Shown: piece by piece, positions 19,145 to 30,467 of the stretch | How positions within the stretch are numbered: position 1 is the first letter of the stretch | Layout of the letters: each line of letters opens with the position of its first letter | Assembly (NCBI GenBank): GCA_950097015.1 | Contig: CATNEN010000011.1 | Coordinates: 3,376,501 to 3,440,500 of the forward strand | Direction: 5' to 3' | Length of the DNA stretch: 64,000 bases | DNA from: Macrostomum hystrix | Taxonomy: Eukaryota; Platyhelminthes; Macrostomidae | Notes under the pieces: model-generated | Seen by the model: only the letters and a program-made list of their open reading frames with translations | What the model was told of the DNA's origin: nothing | The model's database searches: none | Program-made: the position numbers and the translations under genes

Positions 19145-20464
19145 CAAGAGTGCCTGGGTCCAACGTAGACAAATCGATAATCATTGTCAGTTTTAGCAAG
19201 ACAATATTCGTTCAGCCAATCAGATGAGAAATACTGAGGCACTGAGTAGGCCTTATAATCTGGATATTGTAGCTGAAAGTGCCAATCCTTCAGGTAGAGA
19301 ATTTGTCGATTAGCACTGATATCGCCGTCCGGTTCTGCGTTTTGTAAAAGTCCATTGGGCCAGTAATCACCAAAGTATTCGTCTGCCGGCAGGCATACCA
19401 CTGGATGACTCGAAAACTCTTGCTCGTCACAGCGAGACACCGGCAGGTCTTGAGTGCCTAAGTTTTAGGTGGTTCGGTCCGGTATGACGATATTTGAATT
19501 TGAATTTATTTGACTTACGCAACACTCAACTTGCTCAGCTTAGAAATTAAAGTCTTACGCACACTTGTCGCCTGAGAGGTCAGGAGTTCGACTCCCAGGA
19601 AACGAGACAAATTTGTTTCATTTTAACTGTTTTAGTCATATTTTTTAACTGGGGTTGAAATTTGGGTCGGTGCGGAAGCCTCACCAGTCCACGGACTGAA
19701 CAGTTTGTACTGAGCTTCCTTTGAAGCAACTTTTAACAGTAACAAGAGCACGGGAGTATTTCAAAGTACCCACACCTTTCTCTTCTCTTTAGCTCCAAAA
19801 ATATTCAACTAATCGCCATGAAAATCCACAAGACATGGGCTAAAATTTTCCGCTCTAACCGATTAAACAGCTTTCAAAGCCACAGAGCATCGGCTTCGTC
19901 GAGATATTCAACGGTTCTCGTCGGAGTGTCTGGTGGCAAGAACCGCAAGTAGTAAAGGTACATGTAAAGTAAATGATCCTTGTCCTCGTCACCAGGGTCT
20001 TACACAAGAGTCGCTGAATATCTCGTCGATGCTGACGTCGAACGGCTTTGAAAGTTAGTTCATCGTAAAGGGTGGAAAATGTTGATCCATGTGGTGGTCT
20101 ATTGCCTCAAAAGCGAATCTCAGACCTTTGCATATTCGCCAGAGAAAGTCGGCATTGACGGAGCCATCAGCTCGCGTCCAGTCAGTGCGTGCCGGCCAGT
20201 GCTCAGTGACGAAGCTTTTGAGTAGCACCGGCTTATTGGCCAACAAGTACCTAATTTGGTAAGATCAGTTCTCACTTGTCATGAAAAATTTTCAACGGTT
20301 CTGAAATAATAATTAAACGCAGCAAACTTCCACAACCTGCGATAAAAGTCCTTTACATCATGCTGCGCCGTCGAACCAGTCAGGATGTTCAATTCCACCT
20401 GGGCTCCCAGATGAAGCTCTTGAAATCGTGTCACGCGGGCCGTGGAAGATGAGGCAGTCGACAT
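19145..20464 (-). pseudogene. JMJD4 exons 1-3, duplicated copy B
   Basis: Exons 20464-20337, 20250-20126 and 19457-19145 correspond to exons 1-3 of JMJD4 with intact frames and splice sites. The block lacks exons 4 and 5, so alone it would miss the whole iron-binding core (HxD and distal His). It may serve as an alternative 5' end spliced to the downstream exons 4-5, or be non-functional. Tagged pseudogene because a complete enzyme cannot be made from this block by itself. Confidence 0.75.
19537..19757 (+). repeat. tRNA-like SINE, family 2 (copy B)
   Basis: Same element as at 16110-16330, carried along in the duplication, with a few substitutions. Confidence 0.55.
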
Positions 20465-21026
20465 GCAAAACTAAGTCGTTGCTAGTGTACTTTAAAAAAT
20501 AGCTGCAAGTCAGAGAAGTTTAGAAGGCTGAAAGCATATATTTGACGTTAGCAAAAAGCAACAGCCGCCGTCCTTGACTGACGCATGGTTGCACTTTTAA
20601 CCCGACGACAGATCGAACGAACGTTACCGCAAAAGTCAACCAGTTTGTTACAGTGCTACACAGTCTATAGCATTTAGTCTAGTCTGCCAATCAATCAGTC
20701 GACTATATTTTCTTTGTAACATTTACCAATCACAGAAATGCAAAGCGGAACAATTGAGGGTTTTAACACAGTAGCAGAAGAAACAAGGGAGGGGATCCCG
20801 CTAAAAGTCTGGCATTTAAAACTTTGCATTCTCCGTTTCTTATCAACGTATTCCATCAAAGCGCACTGGAGAGAGGAGTGCATTCCACAACATGCGGCTC
20901 GGTTCTAGCAACGTGTCTAAACGACAGTCGCTACGCCAGTCGCTCGTACTTTACTGCCAAACAACAGCCTCCTCGGAAAATAATTCTGCCAAGATAATGC
21001 GATTATAAAGCCATCAAATTTTTAAG

Positions 21027-22532
21027 CATGCAGGCGATTCTCTGGGTTGGTTGGAGGCGATTCTCTGGGTTGGTTGGAGGCGATTCTCTGGGTTGGTTGC
21101 AGGCGATTCTCTGGGTTGGTTGCAGGCGATTCTCTGGGTTGGTTGGAGGCGATTCTCTGGGTTGGTTGCAGGCGATTCTCTGGGTTGGTTGGAGGCGATT
21201 CTCTGGGTTGGTTGGAGGCGATTCTCTGGGTTGATTGGAGGCGATTCTCTGGGTTGGTTGGAGGCGATTCTCTGGGTTGGTTGGAGGCGATTCTCTGGGT
21301 TGATTGGAGGCGAATCTCTGGGTTGGTTGGAGGCGATTCTCTGGGTTGGTTGGAGGCGATTCTCTGGGTTGGTTGGAGGCGAATCTCTGGGTTGGTTGGA
21401 GGCGATTCTCTGGGTTGGTTGGAGGCGATTCTCTGGGTTGGTTGCAGGCGATTCTCTGGGTTGGTTGGAGGCGATTCTCTGGGTTGGTTGGAGGCGATTC
21501 TCTGGGTTGGTTGGAGGCGATTCTCTGGGTTGGTTGCAGGCGATTCTCTGGGTTGGTTGCAGGCGATTCTCTGGGTTGGTTGGAGGCGATTCTCTGGGTT
21601 GGTTGGAGGCGATTCTCTGGGTTGGTTGGAGGCGATTCTCTGGGTTGGTTGGAGGCGATTCTCTGGGTTGATTGGAGGCGATTCTCTGGGTTGGTTGGAG
21701 GCGATTCTCTGGGTTGGTTGGAGGCGATTCTCTGGGTTGATTGGAGGCGAATCTCTGGGTTGGTTGGAGGCGATTCTCTGGGTTGGTTGGAGGCGATTCT
21801 CTGGGTTGATTGGAGGCGAATCTCTGGGTTGGTTGGAGGCGAATCTCTGGGTTGGTTGGAGGCGAATCTCTGGGTTGGTTGGAGGCGATTCTCTGGGTTG
21901 GTTGGAGGCGATTCTCTGGGTTGGTTGGAGGCGATTCTCTGGGTTGGTTGCAGGCGATTCTCTGGGTTGGTTGCAGGCGATTCTCTGGGTTGGTTGGAGG
22001 CGATTCTCTGGGTTGGTTGGAGGCGATTCTCTGGGTTAGTTGGAGGCGATTCTCTGGGTTGGTTGGAGGCGAATCTCTGGGTTGGTTGGAGGCGATTCTC
22101 TGGGTTGGTTGGAGGCGATTCTCTGGGTTGGTTGGAGGCGATTCTCTGGGTTGGTTGGAGGCGAATCTCTGGGTTGGTTGGAGGCGATTCTCTGGGTTGG
22201 TTGGAGGCGATTCTCTGGGTTAGTTGGAGGCGATTCTCTGGGTTGGTTGGAGGCGAATCTCTGGGTTGGTTGGAGGCGATTCTCTGGGTTGGTTGGAGGC
22301 GATTCTCTGGGTTGGTTGGAGGCGAATCTCTGGGTTGGTTGGAGGCGATTCTCTGGGTTGGTTGGAGGCGATTCTCTGGGTTGGTTGGAGGCGAATCTCT
22401 GGGTTGGTTGGAGGCGATTCTCTGGGTTGGTTGGAGGCGATTCTCTGGGTTGGTTGGAGGCGAATCTCTGGGTTGGTTGGAGGCGATTCTCTGGGTTGGT
22501 TGGAGGCGAATCTCTGGGTTGGTTGCAGGCTA
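21027..22532. repeat. 23-bp G-rich minisatellite, array C
   Basis: Same unit and same variant order as array B, offset by 3420 bp. Confidence 0.97.
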
Positions 22533-22564
22533 AATACTTGAGCATGATTAGCTAGTATTTTTAC

Positions 22565-23884
22565 CAAGAGTGCCTGGGTCCAACGTAGACAAATCGATAA
22601 TCATTGTCAGTTTTAGCAAGACAATATTCGTTCAGCCAATCAGATGAGAAATACTGAGGCACTGAGTAGGCCTTATAATCTGGATATTGTAGCTGAAAGT
22701 GCCAATCCTTCAGGTAGAGAATTTGTCGATTAGCACTGATATCGCCGTCCGGTTCTGCGTTTTGTAAAAGTCCATTGGGCCAGTAATCACCAAAGTATTC
22801 GTCTGCCGGCAGGCATACCACTGGATGACTCGAAAACTCTTGCTCGTCACAGCGAGACACCGGCAGGTCTTGAGTGCCTAAGTTTTAGGTGGTTCGGTCC
22901 GGTATGACGATATTTGAATTTGAATTTATTTGACTTACGCAACACTCAACTTGCTCAGCTTAGAAATTAAAGTCTTACGCACACTTGTCGCCTGAGAGGT
23001 CAGGAGTTCGACTCCCAGGAAACGAGACAAATTTGTTTCATTTTAACTGTTTTAGTCATATTTTTTAACTGGGGTTGAAATTTGGGTCGGTGCGGAAGCC
23101 TCACCAGTCCACGGACTGAACAGTTTGTACTGAGCTTCCTTTGAAGCAACTTTTAACAGTAACAAGAGCACGGGAGTATTTCAAAGTACCCACACCTTTC
23201 TCTTCTCTTTAGCTCCAAAAATATTCAACTAATCGCCATGAAAATCCACAAGACATGGGCTAAAATTTTCCGCTCTAACCGATTAAACAGCTTTCAAAGC
23301 CACAGAGCATCGGCTTCGTCGAGATATTCAACGGTTCTCGTCGGAGTGTCTGGTGGCAAGAACCGCAAGTAGTAAAGGTACATGTAAAGTAAATGATCCT
23401 TGTCCTCGTCACCAGGGTCTTACACAAGAGTCGCTGAATATCTCGTCGATGCTGACGTCGAACGGCTTTGAAAGTTAGTTCATCGTAAAGGGTGGAAAAT
23501 GTTGATCCATGTGGTGGTCTATTGCCTCAAAAGCGAATCTCAGACCTTTGCATATTCGCCAGAGAAAGTCGGCATTGACGGAGCCATCAGCTCGCGTCCA
23601 GTCAGTGCGTGCCGGCCAGTGCTCAGTGACGAAGCTTTTGAGTAGCACCGGCTTATTGGCCAACAAGTACCTAATTTGGTAAGATCAGTTCTCACTTGTC
23701 ATGAAAAATTTTCAACGGTTCTGAAATAATAATTAAACGCAGCAAACTTCCACAACCTGCGATAAAAGTCCTTTACATCATGCTGCGCCGTCGAACCAGT
23801 CAGGATGTTCAATTCCACCTGGGCTCCCAGATGAAGCTCTTGAAATCGTGTCACGCGGGCCGTGGAAGATGAGGCAGTCGACAT
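22565..23884 (-). pseudogene. JMJD4 exons 1-3, duplicated copy C
   Basis: Exons 23884-23757, 23670-23546 and 22877-22565, almost identical to copy B. Frames and splice sites are intact; exons 4-5 are absent. As the most upstream copy it may hold the original promoter side of the locus. Whether transcripts from here reach exons 4-5 is unknown. Confidence 0.75.
22957..23177 (+). repeat. tRNA-like SINE, family 2 (copy C)
   Basis: Same element as in copies A and B, in the same intron 2 position. Confidence 0.55.
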
Positions 23885-24446
23885 GCAAAACTAAGTCGTT
23901 GCTAGTGTACTTTAAAAAATAGCTGCAAGTCAGAGAAGTTTAGAAGGCTGAAAGCATATATTTGACGTTAGCAAAAAGCAACAGCCGCCGTCCTTGACTG
24001 ACGCATGGTTGCACTTTTAACCCGACGACAGATCGAACGAACGTTACCGCAAAAGTCAACCAGTTTGTTACAGTGCTACACAGTCTATAGCATTTAGTCT
24101 AGTCTGCCAATCAATCAGTCGACTATATTTTCTTTGTAACATTTACCAATCACAGAAATGCAAAGCGGAACAATTGAGGGTTTTAACACAGTAGCAGAAG
24201 AAACAAGGGAGGGGATACCGCTAAAAGTCTGGCATTTAAAACTTTGCATTCTCCGTTTCTTATCAACGTATTCCATCAAAGCGCACTGGAGAGAGGAGTG
24301 CATTCCACAACATGCGGCTCGGTTCTAGCAACGTGTCTAAACGACAGTCGCTACGCCAGTCGCTCGTACTTTACTGCCAAACAACAGCCTCCTCGGAAAA
24401 TAATTCTGCCAAGATAATGCGATTATAAAGCCATCAAATTTTTAAG

Positions 24447-25806
24447 CATGCAGGCGATTCTCTGGGTTGGTTGGAGGCGATTCTCTGGGTTGGTTGGAGG
24501 CGATTCTCTGGGTTGGTTGGAGGCGATTCTCTGGGTTGGTTGCAGGCGATTCTCTGGGTTGGTTGCAGGCGATTCTCTGGGTTGGTTGGAGGCGATTCTC
24601 TGGGTTGGTTGCAGGCGATTCTCTGGGTTGGTTGGAGGCGATTCTCTGGGTTGGTTGGAGGCGATTCTCTGGGTTGATTGGAGGCGATTCTCTGGGTTGG
24701 TTGGAGGCGATTCTCTGGGTTGGTTGGAGGCGATTCTCTGGGTTGATTGGAGGCGAATCTCTGGGTTGGTTGGAGGCGATTCTCTGGGTTGGTTGGAGGC
24801 GATTCTCTGGGTTGGTTGGAGGCGAATCTCTGGGTTGGTTGGAGGCGATTCTCTGGGTTGGTTGGAGGCGATTCTCTGGGTTGGTTGCAGGCGATTCTCT
24901 GGGTTGGTTGGAGGCGATTCTCTGGGTTGGTTGGAGGCGATTCTCTGGGTTGGTTGGAGGCGATTCTCTGGGTTGATTGGAGGCGATTCTCTGGGTTGGT
25001 TGGAGGCGATTCTCTGGGTTGGTTGGAGGCGATTCTCTGGGTTGATTGGAGGCGAATCTCTGGGTTGGTTGGAGGCGATTCTCTGGGTTGGTTGGAGGCG
25101 ATTCTCTGGGTTGATTGGAGGCGAATCTCTGGGTTGGTTGGAGGCGAATCTCTGGGTTGATTGGAGGCGAATCTCTGGGTTGGTTGGAGGCGATTCTCTG
25201 GGTTGGTTGGAGGCGATTCTCTGGGTTGGTTGGAGGCGATTCTCTGGGTTGGTTGGAGGCGATTCTCTGGGTTGGTTGCAGGCGATTCTCTGGGTTGGTT
25301 GGAGGCGATTCTCTGGGTTGGTTGGAGGCGATTCTCTGGGTTGGTTGGAGGCGAATCTCTGGGTTGGTTGGAGGCGATTCTCTGGGTTGGTTGGAGGCGA
25401 TTCTCTGGGTTGGTTGCAGGCGATTCTCTGGGTTGGTTGGAGGCGAATCTCTGGGTTGGTTGGAGGCGATTCTCTGGGTTGGTTGGAGGCGATTCTCTGG
25501 GTTGGTTGGAGGCGATTCTATGGGTTGGTTGCAGGCGATTCTCTGGGTTGGTTGGAGGCGATTCTCTGGGTTGGTTGGAGGCGATTCTATGGGTTGGTTG
25601 CAGGCGATTCTCTGGGTTGGTTGGAGGCGATACTCTGGGTTGGTTGGAGGCGATTCTCTGGGTTGGTTGGAGGCGATTCTCTGGGTTGGTTGCAGGCGAT
25701 TCTCTGGGTTGGTTGGAGGCGATTCTCTGGGTTGGTTGGAGGCGATTCTCTGGGTTGGTTGGAGGCGATTCTCTGGGTTGGTTGCAGGCTATTCTCTGGG
25801 TTGGCC
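24447..25806. repeat. 23-bp G-rich minisatellite, array D
   Basis: About 59 units. It begins like arrays B and C with one extra unit, then diverges and ends in unique DNA near NUDT8. It marks the upstream edge of the JMJD4 repeat cluster. Confidence 0.97.
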
Positions 25807-26305
25807 TTGTCAGCTATTGGAAAACTATGTTACCTTCTGAAAGCAAAAAAACTGGAAAAGCTAAAAGTTGTAGTGCATGTCATAATCACTTTTAACTACA
25901 ATTATTCAATGTTTTTACTCAAAACAGATTTACTTAACGCAGCACAGGTAAATTATTCAATTAGCAAACAAATTTGACAATGAAATCTAAATTTTCGCGG
26001 ACAAGCAAACAAAAAGCAATTAAATAGAAAAATCAAAATGCTAAAATATAATTCATAGCATTTAACATATTTTATCATAAACCAATATTGCTACTGATAG
26101 TAATATACAACATATATTTTACCACTAAAGGAAGTCCCAGAAGGTCACCCACCTGATAGAGACGAAAGGTGATCCAAGTGTTAGAGACGAAAAGTCACCC
26201 GCCTGTTAGTGTAATCTAAGAACCTAATCAATGACAATACACCAATGAAATCATCGATTTATTTAACTACAAGTGATAAATAGACAAATTACGATTCCAA
26301 AAAAA
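25807..26305. other. Intergenic, 3' flank of NUDT8
   Basis: AT-rich. Three short copies of a GAGACGAAA(A/G)G...CACC(C/T) motif lie at 26115-26205. No gene was recognised. Confidence 0.45.
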
Positions 26306-27684
26306 CTACCTTTCAGCAGTTTTTCTAAACTGAGCTAAAAGTGCATCGCTCTCCTGCAAAATTCTGTTCAAATGTAGCGGACATTGTTGGCCAAGCAGGA
26401 GACGCAAAGCAACAAATGTAAACACCGCGGTCACACCCCAGATTCTCGGCAGTTGATCCCGCATCACAGGAATGCTATAGCGACCCAATTTGGGATTTTC
26501 AAACAATGTATATCCCCAAGCTGTGGGATTATCAACCAGTTCATCCAAGGAGCGGAACAGTACCAGACTCACTTCCGCTGGATTGGGTTTGAGTTGGTCA
26601 AGGTTGGATAGCTCACCGCAATAGCCAATCACTGGTGTGACTGTGAATTTGGCCGAAGTCTGCAAATGACATGAAGATTTTGAGAGGTACAGAAATAAGA
26701 AATATGTGGGTACGCTAATTACTCCCGTGCTGTTTCAACTGTTAATTAATCACACAATATATGCAACTCACAATATGAGACTTATCCGCGCCCCAGACGT
26801 CCACTTGATCTGGCGTCAAGCCGATTTCCTCTTCAGCCTCTCGCAGAGCCGTGTCCGCCGCCCAGTCCAGTTGGTCTGTCGAATCGCTCTGCAAATTCTT
26901 AGCTGGTTCTTGACCAGACGTTGGTTCGCGAACACCGCCAGGAAAGCTGACCTACAGGCGAGGAAATACATTTCGAGCCTCTTTAAATTGTAGGAAGCTA
27001 GTAGGGTGAGTAGCAGAACTGTCAAATGCGTCGAAGGTCCCTGAGCTCGATTCCGCGGCAAGGCTACATTCATTTGGGGCGCAGCCCTTGAAGGCCAACC
27101 TCCAAGGGCGCTGTGAAAGTGCACACTGCCTGACGATGAGAAAGTTCAGGGCAGATGTACACACATGTATGCGTGTGTGCTCAGGAGTAAGCGAGATGAG
27201 CAGAATTGCCTCCTGCGAGTCTACTGTCACCAAAATGTGAGTCATTGCCCTGCAATTATTTTTATTTTTTTGTTATCAACATGGGAGCCCCTTCTACCCC
27301 AGTATAAGTTTAAGCTTCGGACTTTAGATGAAGAGGTCGAGAGTTCTAATCTTATAACCCGAGAGAATGGACTGAGTAACTGTTATGTTTATTCTAGATC
27401 CAGACTGAACACAATGAAGTCGCTGGTTGATAAACAAAACGAAATTTCCAGCCACCAACCTGCCCACTGTGACTTCTTAGCTGGCTTGATCTCAATGTGT
27501 ACAGTAGACCCGGACCAACACCGGCCAAATGGCAGAACGGCACCAGTACGCTGGCCTGTCTATGGCCGGAAGCTCCGGAAGCAAGCGAAGCCGGATGTGG
27601 AATCAAGTTCTTGGAGTTCCGTTTTCGCAACGCCTCGATACAGCGAAGACGATTGGCGCCCTCAAACAGATGACGACGGTTCAT
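26306..27684 (-). CDS. NUDT8: NUDT8-like coenzyme A diphosphatase (Nudix hydrolase), three exons
   Basis: Exons (minus): 27684-27460, 26951-26772, 26659-26306, all phase 0 with GT-AG borders; 252 aa. NUDT7/NUDT8 enzymes cleave CoA and acyl-CoA to phosphopantetheine products in peroxisomes or mitochondria. The CoA-family motif LLYTLRSSQLRSHSGQ runs into VSFPGG across intron 1. The Nudix helix TALREAEEEIGL is at about 109-120, with the metal-binding Glu residues of REAEEE. The conserved C-terminal part includes TPVIGYCG, GYTLFENP and IWGVTAVFTFVALRLLL. An oddity: about 16 extra residues (EPTSGQEPAKNLQSDS) lie between FPGG and the helix compared with human NUDT8. I start at Met 27684, just after a TTTTCAG that could be an acceptor or trans-splice site; Met 27726 would add 14 residues. 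Confidence 0.88.
27005..27265. repeat. tRNA-like SINE, family 1, in NUDT8 intron 1
   Basis: It matches 1915-2253 in order: the box-B-like GAGCTCGATTCCG, the TTTGGGGCGCAG part, CTGACGATGAGAAAG, GCAGATGTACACAC, CAGAATTGCCTCCT and the CCTGCAATTAT end. It is diverged but collinear. Confidence 0.6.
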
Positions 27685-27837
27685 TGTGTGAAGCTGAAAA
27701 TGTTTTTTAAAGTGCAGCGAAAACATTAGGCGATATTATATTACTATATTTCAAGATCAAATTTGACTCATCCCCGATTTTTTGCACTGAAACATTACAT
27801 GAATCTCAGAAAACATGCTTATCCTCAAATTTAGCAC

Positions 27838-28436
27838 CTCAGTTTCAGTAACTCCACTATGAGATTTCACTCTCCAGTTTCAGTCACTCCACCGGAGCTT
27901 GCTTCCTGAGATTTCACTCTCCAGTTTCAGTCACTCCACTCTGAGATTTCACTCTCCAGTTTCAGTCACTCCACTCTGAGATTTCACTCTCCAGTTTCAG
28001 TCACTCCACTCTGAGATTTCACTCTCCAGTTTCAGTCACTCCACTATGAGATTTCACTCTCCAGTTTCAGTCACTCCACTATGAGATTTCACTCTCCAGT
28101 TTCAGTCACTCCATTCTGAGATTTCACTCTCCAGTTTCAGTCACTCCACTATGAGATTTCACTCTCCAGTTTCAGTAACTCCACTATGAGATTTCACTCT
28201 CCAGTTTCAGTAACTCCACTATGAGATTTCACTCTCCAGTTTCAGTCACTCCACTATGAGATTTCACTCTCCAGTTTCAGTCACTCCACTATGAGATTTC
28301 ACTCTCCAGTTTCAGTCACTCCACTATGAGATTTCACTCTCCAGTTTCAGTAACTCCACTATGAGATTTCACTCTCCAGTTTCAGTCACTCCACTCTGAG
28401 ATTTCACTCTCCAGTTTCAGTCACTCCACTCTGAGA
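27838..28436. repeat. 35-bp minisatellite
   Basis: About 17 units whose core is TTTCACTCTCCAGTTTCAGT followed by (C/A)ACTCCACT(A/C)TGAGA. Each unit ends pyrimidine tracts with CAG, like a 3' splice site. It lies between the NUDT8 5' end and the RPE 3' end. Confidence 0.95.
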
Positions 28437-28552
28437 TATCGATAAAGAAAAGAGAAAGTAAAAAAGGCGATTTTGTATCTACCATGGGCACTGCTTATAA
28501 TTATGTTGAACGTATAATTTAATAACGAAAGTCAATTTGAAACAGAGTAACT

Positions 28553-28822
28553 TGATCACTCAATCTAAACTTGAGTCACTGCTCCAATCTAAACTTGAGT
28601 CACTGCTCCAATCTAAACTTGAGTCACTGCTCCAATCTAAACTTGAGTCACTGCTCCAATCTAAACTTGAGTCACTGCTCACATCTAAACTTGAGTCACT
28701 GCTCCAAGCTAAACTTGAGTCACTGCTCCAATCTAAACTTGAGTCACTGCTCCAATCTTAACTTAAGCCACTGCTCCAATCTAAACTTGAATCACTGCTC
28801 CAATCTTAACTTGAGTCACTGC
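28553..28822. repeat. 24-bp minisatellite
   Basis: About 11 units of CTAAACTTGAGTCACTGCTC plus CAAT, ending 17 nt before the RPE stop codon. It lies immediately beyond the RPE 3' end and may be in its 3' UTR. Confidence 0.95.
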
Positions 28823-28838
28823 ATAAACGTTCACAGTA

Positions 28839-30467
28839 CTATTTCTGATAAGCGGATTTCAATTTGGCAACCACAGCGGCCGGATGGGTGCTTTTAGTCA
28901 GGGCGGTTCCAGACACCAGCACGTTGGCGCCGGCAGCCGCGCATTCCGCCACGGTGGCCGGACTCACTCCGCCATCGACTTCGATGTCAAGCGTTGCGTA
29001 GCGCTCGCGCAGTGTGCGAACCTTCTGCATCATGTCCGACATGAAGGCCTGGCCTCCGAAACCTGGGCGAACAGTCATCACCAGGATCTGTGGTGGTTTG
29101 ATGGTGAGCTGATGAGGATTGCAATGAGTGAATGAGTATTTGGGAGGAGTTGATGAGGTTTTGGGATGATTTGATGAGCTTTTGAGATTATTTCATGAGG
29201 TTTTTGGATGCGTTGATGAGGTTTTGGAATGAGTTGATGAGGATTTGACGAATTCAATGGATTGATAAGATCTTTGAGGTCCGGGTGAGCTGATGAAGTA
29301 GCTACATGGGGTCCGGCATGAATTTTACCTGGTCAACGCTGTCAACAAACGGAAACACGAGCTGCACAGGTGTGTCCGGGCTGATTCCCAGGCCGACCCG
29401 CATTCCGGCCTCACGAATTTTTCTAATGCATTCCGAACAGGCGTCGGCATCGACGTTGCCGATGCCTGTACTACTGCTGCTGCTGTTGTTGCTGAGACAG
29501 AATGGTTCCAGATGAAAGGTATACTGATTAGCGCCTGCGCTAGACATAGGCTGAATCCATTGGCCCGGATTGGACACCATCATGTGTACCTATGATGGCA
29601 AATTTTATCAACTGCAGATTAATGTTTGATAACCCACTAAGAGACGGTGGGCAGTGAACACTGTCTGACAATGAGAAAGCCAGATGAGAAAGCAGATGTA
29701 CACACCTGCGTGCAAATCAGTCTATTTTCTCAGTGCTCACTCGCCAAATAATTCCGGGAATTGTGTTCAATTCAGAGCGTCGGACTTCACGAAGGTCGGG
29801 GATTCGATTCCCGACTCGACAAAAAATCGGTACCATTTAGCAGGGCAATAAACTGTGCGTTGCTTCAGTTCACATAACTATTAAATGGGTACCAGCATTA
29901 GCTGGGGTAATTAAGGCTGGGTGTGGCGTTCCTCCAGTCCATGGACTGAACAGCCGTACGCAGCCCTCATATGCCCCGCGCAATAGCTGCGGCTGTGCTG
30001 TCGATTGCACATCTGCCCAATTCCCGCAGGTTTAATTAAATATTATTAAAATTTATCATTAAATTAAAAAAAGAAGAATATATAAATTATAATTAACCTA
30101 GCAGTTGGTCCGTGGACTGGATTCTATAATTTTACAGACTTGAATCAGAGTTATGTAATATGGATCTAGATTCGAACTTCAGACCTTTTTGTTAATAGTC
30201 TAAAGCTCTTCTAAAGCTAAAGGAACCTCTACAGACCTCTAACAGTACGCCAGGCAGTCGAGGCCGTAGGCACTGAACCACAGGATGTCCAATAGTCAGA
30301 TTTGGAACAAAGTGGCCATCCATGACATCCAGATGCAAGAAGTCTGAGCCAGCACTCAATAGGCGGCTGCACTCAGAGTACAGTTCAGCTAAATCTGAGT
30401 TTAATATAGAAGCTGCCACTTTCACAGTTGGTGCGTGAGTTTGGCACTGTGGCTTTGGTTGATCCAT
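28839..30467 (-). CDS. RPE: Ribulose-phosphate 3-epimerase, three exons
   Basis: Exons (minus): 30467-30237, 29589-29329, 29087-28839, all phase 0 with GT-AG borders; 246 aa (animal RPE is about 228). The enzyme interconverts ribulose 5-phosphate and xylulose 5-phosphate in the cytosolic pentose phosphate pathway. It is a TIM barrel. Visible motifs: [26 protein letters not shown] (metal-binding His and catalytic Asp), the exon-spanning EVHMMVSNP (metal His), [22 protein letters not shown] and IEVDGGVSP (second catalytic Asp), then the phosphate-binding [10 protein letters not shown]. Between HLEP and IRKIREAGM there are about 17 extra residues with an N/S run (NNSSSSS), encoded by trinucleotide repeats at about 29468-29492. 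Confidence 0.95.
29096..29280. repeat. Degenerate TGATGAG repeats in RPE intron 2
   Basis: Loose copies of TTGATGAGGTTTTGGGATGA, about 25-30 bp apart, fill most of the intron. The period is irregular. Confidence 0.6.
29640..30000 (+). repeat. SINE remnants in RPE intron 1
   Basis: 29640-29712 matches the SINE family 1 body (GACAATGAGAAAG, GCAGATGTACACACCTG). Then 29765-29985 is a tRNA-like element with box-B GGATTCGATTCCC and the family 2 end block CCAGTCCATGGACTGAACAG. Together they show a nested or composite insertion. Confidence 0.55.

Larger units (their letters stand above)
15686..24446. repeat. 3.42-kb tandem duplication of JMJD4 exons 1-3 plus a 23-bp array
   Basis: Exon blocks A (15686-17606), B (19113-21026) and C (22533-24446) alternate with arrays. 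The A-to-B offset is 3426-3427 bp and the B-to-C offset is 3420 bp. B and C are nearly identical, arrays included; I saw only scattered differences, such as one base at 20793 versus 24213. Copy A differs more (an N-to-K change in exon 3, an S-to-Y change beyond exon 1, and small indels). All three exon sets keep open frames and GT-AG sites. Confidence 0.93.

Noticed and set aside
14155-25806. CRISPR-like or telomere-like array
   Set aside because: Units are contiguous with no unique spacers, and GGGTTGGTTGGAGG is not a known telomere repeat; the setting is a eukaryotic intron.
29770-29825. tRNA gene
   Set aside because: It has a good box-B-like sequence but no foldable cloverleaf that I can trace, and it shares its body with SINE copies elsewhere.
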